A stretch of 64,000 bases of DNA from Helicobacter pametensis ATCC 51478 (GTDB lineage: Bacteria; Campylobacterota; Campylobacteria; Campylobacterales; Helicobacteraceae), in the NCBI RefSeq assembly GCF_000518225.1, contig NZ_JADE01000010.1:1-64000 (forward strand), given 5' to 3'. The first letter of the stretch is position 1. Every line of letters starts with the position of its first letter. Made by a program: the position numbers and the translations under genes. Of the stretch, positions 62,499-64,000 are shown piece after piece. Under the pieces are notes generated by a model, which made no database searches, had not been told where the DNA came from, and saw only the letters and a list, made by a program, of their open reading frames with translations.

Positions 62499-62696
62499 AT
62501 GAATAAATTGTTTGGTTTAAATGGTATTTTGGGACTCTTGATTTTGGTTGCAGTGCTTTTGAGTGTCGTTTTTGGACTTGGGATGCAGGCTTGGAAAACA
62601 CAAAAAATCCAAGCCACAAATGCTTATTCTTTGGATCATCAGTCAATTCAAGCAATTGATTCAAAAAATAGTCAATACTACAAGCTTGCAAAATAA
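62499..62696 (+). CDS. DUF4006 small membrane protein
   Basis: 65 residues from ATG 62499 (GAGGAGG in front): one membrane helix (NGILGLLILVAVLLSVVFGLG), then a short tail with QATNAYSLDHQSIQAIDS. Conserved behind ccoP in Helicobacter and Campylobacter. Probably an accessory of the cbb3 oxidase; role unknown. Confidence 0.85.
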   Translation: MNKLFGLNGILGLLILVAVLLSVVFGLGMQAWKTQKIQATNAYSLDHQSIQAIDSKNSQYYKLAK

Positions 62697-62705
62697 GGAG
62701 CGGAT

Positions 62706-62807
62706 ATGACACCATTAGAAAAGATTCTGTGTGTTTTGATCGTGATGTTTATTGTGACTGCTATTGTGATTCCTTTCATTCCTGATTATCTTTTGACATT
62801 GACCTAA
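62706..62807 (+). CDS. 33-residue membrane peptide in the cco operon
   Basis: MTPLEKILCVLIVMFIVTAI is followed by VIPFIPDYLLTLT. Strong ribosome site TAAGGAG (62694-62700) before ATG 62706; stop 62805-62807. A single helix with short polar ends. It is too well placed, 9 bases after the DUF4006 gene and 4 before the next, to be chance. It may be an additional tiny subunit or assembly factor of the oxidase. Confidence 0.7.
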   Translation: MTPLEKILCVLIVMFIVTAIVIPFIPDYLLTLT

Positions 62808-62811
62808 TGAA

Positions 62812-63402
62812 ATGAGAAAGATTGTATGGCTAGCTTATATAGCTAGCCTATGTCTTAGACTTGTAGCTAGCGATTCTTTTGTCCTTGGCAATCCCGATCA
62901 TCTCATCGTGCCAAAGAGTGCTGGTTTTATCCAGCAACTCTCTTATGAATTGAAGAAAAAAACAGGATTTTCACTCTATGTCGTGGCAGTAGATAGGATT
63001 GAGGGAAGCGCAAAAGAGGGGCGCGAGTCGTTTAAACAGAGTTTTTTACAGCGACTTATTGAGCCCTATGGTGTAATTTTTTTCTTCAAAGAACATCAAA
63101 AGATCGACATTATTCTAAAGCCTGATTTGGGAATCAATCGGGGGGAGATTATTTCACACTATATGGTTCCAATCTTGATGCAAGAAAGAGAAATGCCACC
63201 ATCTAAGATTTCAGCTGCCATCCTCAATGGTTATGCACAGCTAGCTGATGAGATTGCCAATCACTATCAGATAAATTTGGAGAATAATTTAGTCGTAGAT
63301 CGTAGTGGTGTGCAGGATTATGTGCATTATTTGGTCTATGCTATGTTGGGTGTGATGTTTGGTCTAATCGGTTTAATTTATTGGACAAGGAATAAAAAAT
63401 GA
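62812..63402 (+). CDS. TPM/YgcG-like membrane protein
   Basis: 196 residues: signal peptide (MRKIVWLAYIASLCLRLVA), a periplasmic TPM-like domain (AGFIQQLSYELKKKTGFSLYVVAVDRIEG, PYGVIFFFKEHQKIDIIL), and a C-terminal membrane helix (VYAMLGVMFGLIGLIYW). Similar proteins are linked to photosystem or membrane complex repair in other organisms. Same place as H. pylori HP0149; role not known. Overlaps the FixH-like gene by 4 bases. Confidence 0.75.
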   Translation: MRKIVWLAYIASLCLRLVASDSFVLGNPDHLIVPKSAGFIQQLSYELKKKTGFSLYVVAVDRIEGSAKEGRESFKQSFLQRLIEPYGVIFFFKEHQKIDIILKPDLGINRGEIISHYMVPILMQEREMPPSKISAAILNGYAQLADEIANHYQINLENNLVVDRSGVQDYVHYLVYAMLGVMFGLIGLIYWTRNKK

Positions 63403-63938
63403 GAAAAACAAAAGCCCCCTTTTATTTGTTTGGATTTATGAGTGTAGTGGTGTGTTGCATCATCGCAAGTGTGGTCATTGCACTTAAAAATCCAGCCATC
63501 GAAGATCATTCTTATTTTGTTTCAAAAAAACATATTGATAGCGAGATCAATACGCTGATTAGGGAGCAAAATTGGTTTTTGAAGCATCATGAAATTACTT
63601 TGAGAGTGATTGGAGAGCAAGAGCAATCACTCAAGCTCATTCCTCCTTATTTGCAGAAAAATACACAGAAGTTTTTTGAGATTCAATCAGGCAAACCTTA
63701 TGCACTCTCGTTGCTTATAAATGGCTCTAAGCTTAAAGACTTGGATGCTCATCTTTACTTGGAATCTGTCAATACAGCCAAGCCCACTCAAGATCTGGGT
63801 GCCTTTGCTCAAAAATCCCTCTCTACACAGATTCTGATCCCTCACAAAGGGCGCTATAAAGCCGTTGTGGTGATCAATTATCAGCGAGAAAATGAGACCA
63901 AGAAGCTTTTCTTTGAGCGAGAGCTCTTTGTACTCTAG
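63399..63938 (+). CDS. FixH/CcoH-like protein
   Basis: 179 residues: one N-terminal membrane helix (FYLFGFMSVVVCCIIASVVIALKNPA) followed by a periplasmic beta domain (YALSLLINGSKLKDLDAHLYLES and YKAVVVINYQRENETKKLFF). The form and position match CcoH/FixH, a cbb3 oxidase assembly factor. Sequence similarity to the family is modest, so the call leans on context. Confidence 0.75.
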   Translation: MRKTKAPFYLFGFMSVVVCCIIASVVIALKNPAIEDHSYFVSKKHIDSEINTLIREQNWFLKHHEITLRVIGEQEQSLKLIPPYLQKNTQKFFEIQSGKPYALSLLINGSKLKDLDAHLYLESVNTAKPTQDLGAFAQKSLSTQILIPHKGRYKAVVVINYQRENETKKLFFERELFVL

Positions 63939-64000
63939 GGGTTTTATCCTTCTTGAGGCACTCTTTTGCCTCCTTTTATGCTCTCTGGCATTGTCTATAT
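63929..64000 (+). CDS. Prepilin-like protein (5' part, cut by window end)
   Basis: From TTG 63929 the frame reads YSRGFILLEALFCLLLCSLA, a type IV prepilin/pseudopilin N-terminus: a Gly cleavage site, then F, Glu at position 5 of the mature protein, and a hydrophobic helix. It overlaps the FixH-like gene by 10 bases. Only 24 codons are inside the window. Confidence 0.55.

Noticed and set aside
1..64000. CRISPR array, tRNA/rRNA genes, insertion sequences or prophage
   Set aside because: No regularly spaced repeats, no tRNA-like cloverleaf apart from the tmRNA ends, and no transposase or integrase motifs were found in any frame.

Overview
The window is a stretch of a Helicobacter chromosome, probably not H. 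pylori itself. The pointers are: gene order that follows H. pylori in many blocks (lgt/rluA/waaA/zinc-ribbon/NIF3; DUF493/ybgC/NSS transporter; rarA-hspR-cbpA; addA-nhaA-yajC-secDF-leuS-lptE-folC-csd2-csd1-ccmA-mfd; motBA-thiF-hydrolase; fliK-flgD-flgE2; ccoNOQP); a tmRNA tag ending AKVA; a futalosine-pathway MqnA; long G/C homopolymer tracts; and a moderate GC content that falls in acquired genes.

Layout. 1-2.2 kb: the start of a large autotransporter on the minus strand, with a 13-G tract in its signal region that puts it out of frame. 2.4-7.4 kb: exbB-exbD-tonB and a TonB-dependent receptor, each preceded by a strong Fur-box-like sequence, so an iron-uptake block. Between them sit an AT-rich fic gene flanked by direct repeats and a tiny 19-residue hydrophobic ORF that resembles type I toxins of the Ibs kind. 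7.4-14 kb: lgt, a small STAS-like gene and rluA, then a type II restriction-modification pair inserted before waaA and its neighbours. 14-21.4 kb: transport, thioesterase, menaquinone and peptidase genes, then rarA, hspR and cbpA. 21.6-24.2 kb: a second, intact autotransporter.

24.2-40.7 kb is one long plus-strand run: recombination helicase AddA, NhaA, YajC-SecD-SecF, LeuS, LptE-like lipoprotein, FolC, the cell-shape set Csd2-Csd1-CcmA, and Mfd. 40.7-46.5 kb: motB-motA, a JAMM protease-like gene overlapping a ThiF/E1-like gene, a metallo-beta-lactamase-fold hydrolase, and, in the opposite direction, argD and a metallophosphoesterase. 46.5-52.2 kb: a lipoprotein and outer-membrane protein pair whose promoter spacer holds a second 13-G tract, then the flagellar set fliK-flgD-flgE2 behind a sigma54-like promoter. 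52.4-57.7 kb: typA, a nitroreductase, nrdA and tmRNA (ssrA), followed by a C12-T10 tract. 57.7-64 kb: ridA, tilS, then the cbb3 oxidase operon ccoNOQP with four small accessory membrane genes, and the start of a prepilin-like gene cut by the window end.

Themes. Surface variation by homopolymer slippage is visible twice, once in a coding sequence and once in a promoter. Iron import, flagellum/hook assembly, cell shape and microaerobic respiration make up most of the rest. The strongest leads for something undescribed are the Ibs-like small ORF at 4964-5023, the carbohydrate-binding-like repeats inside the hook protein, and the promoter-tract lipoprotein/OMP pair.
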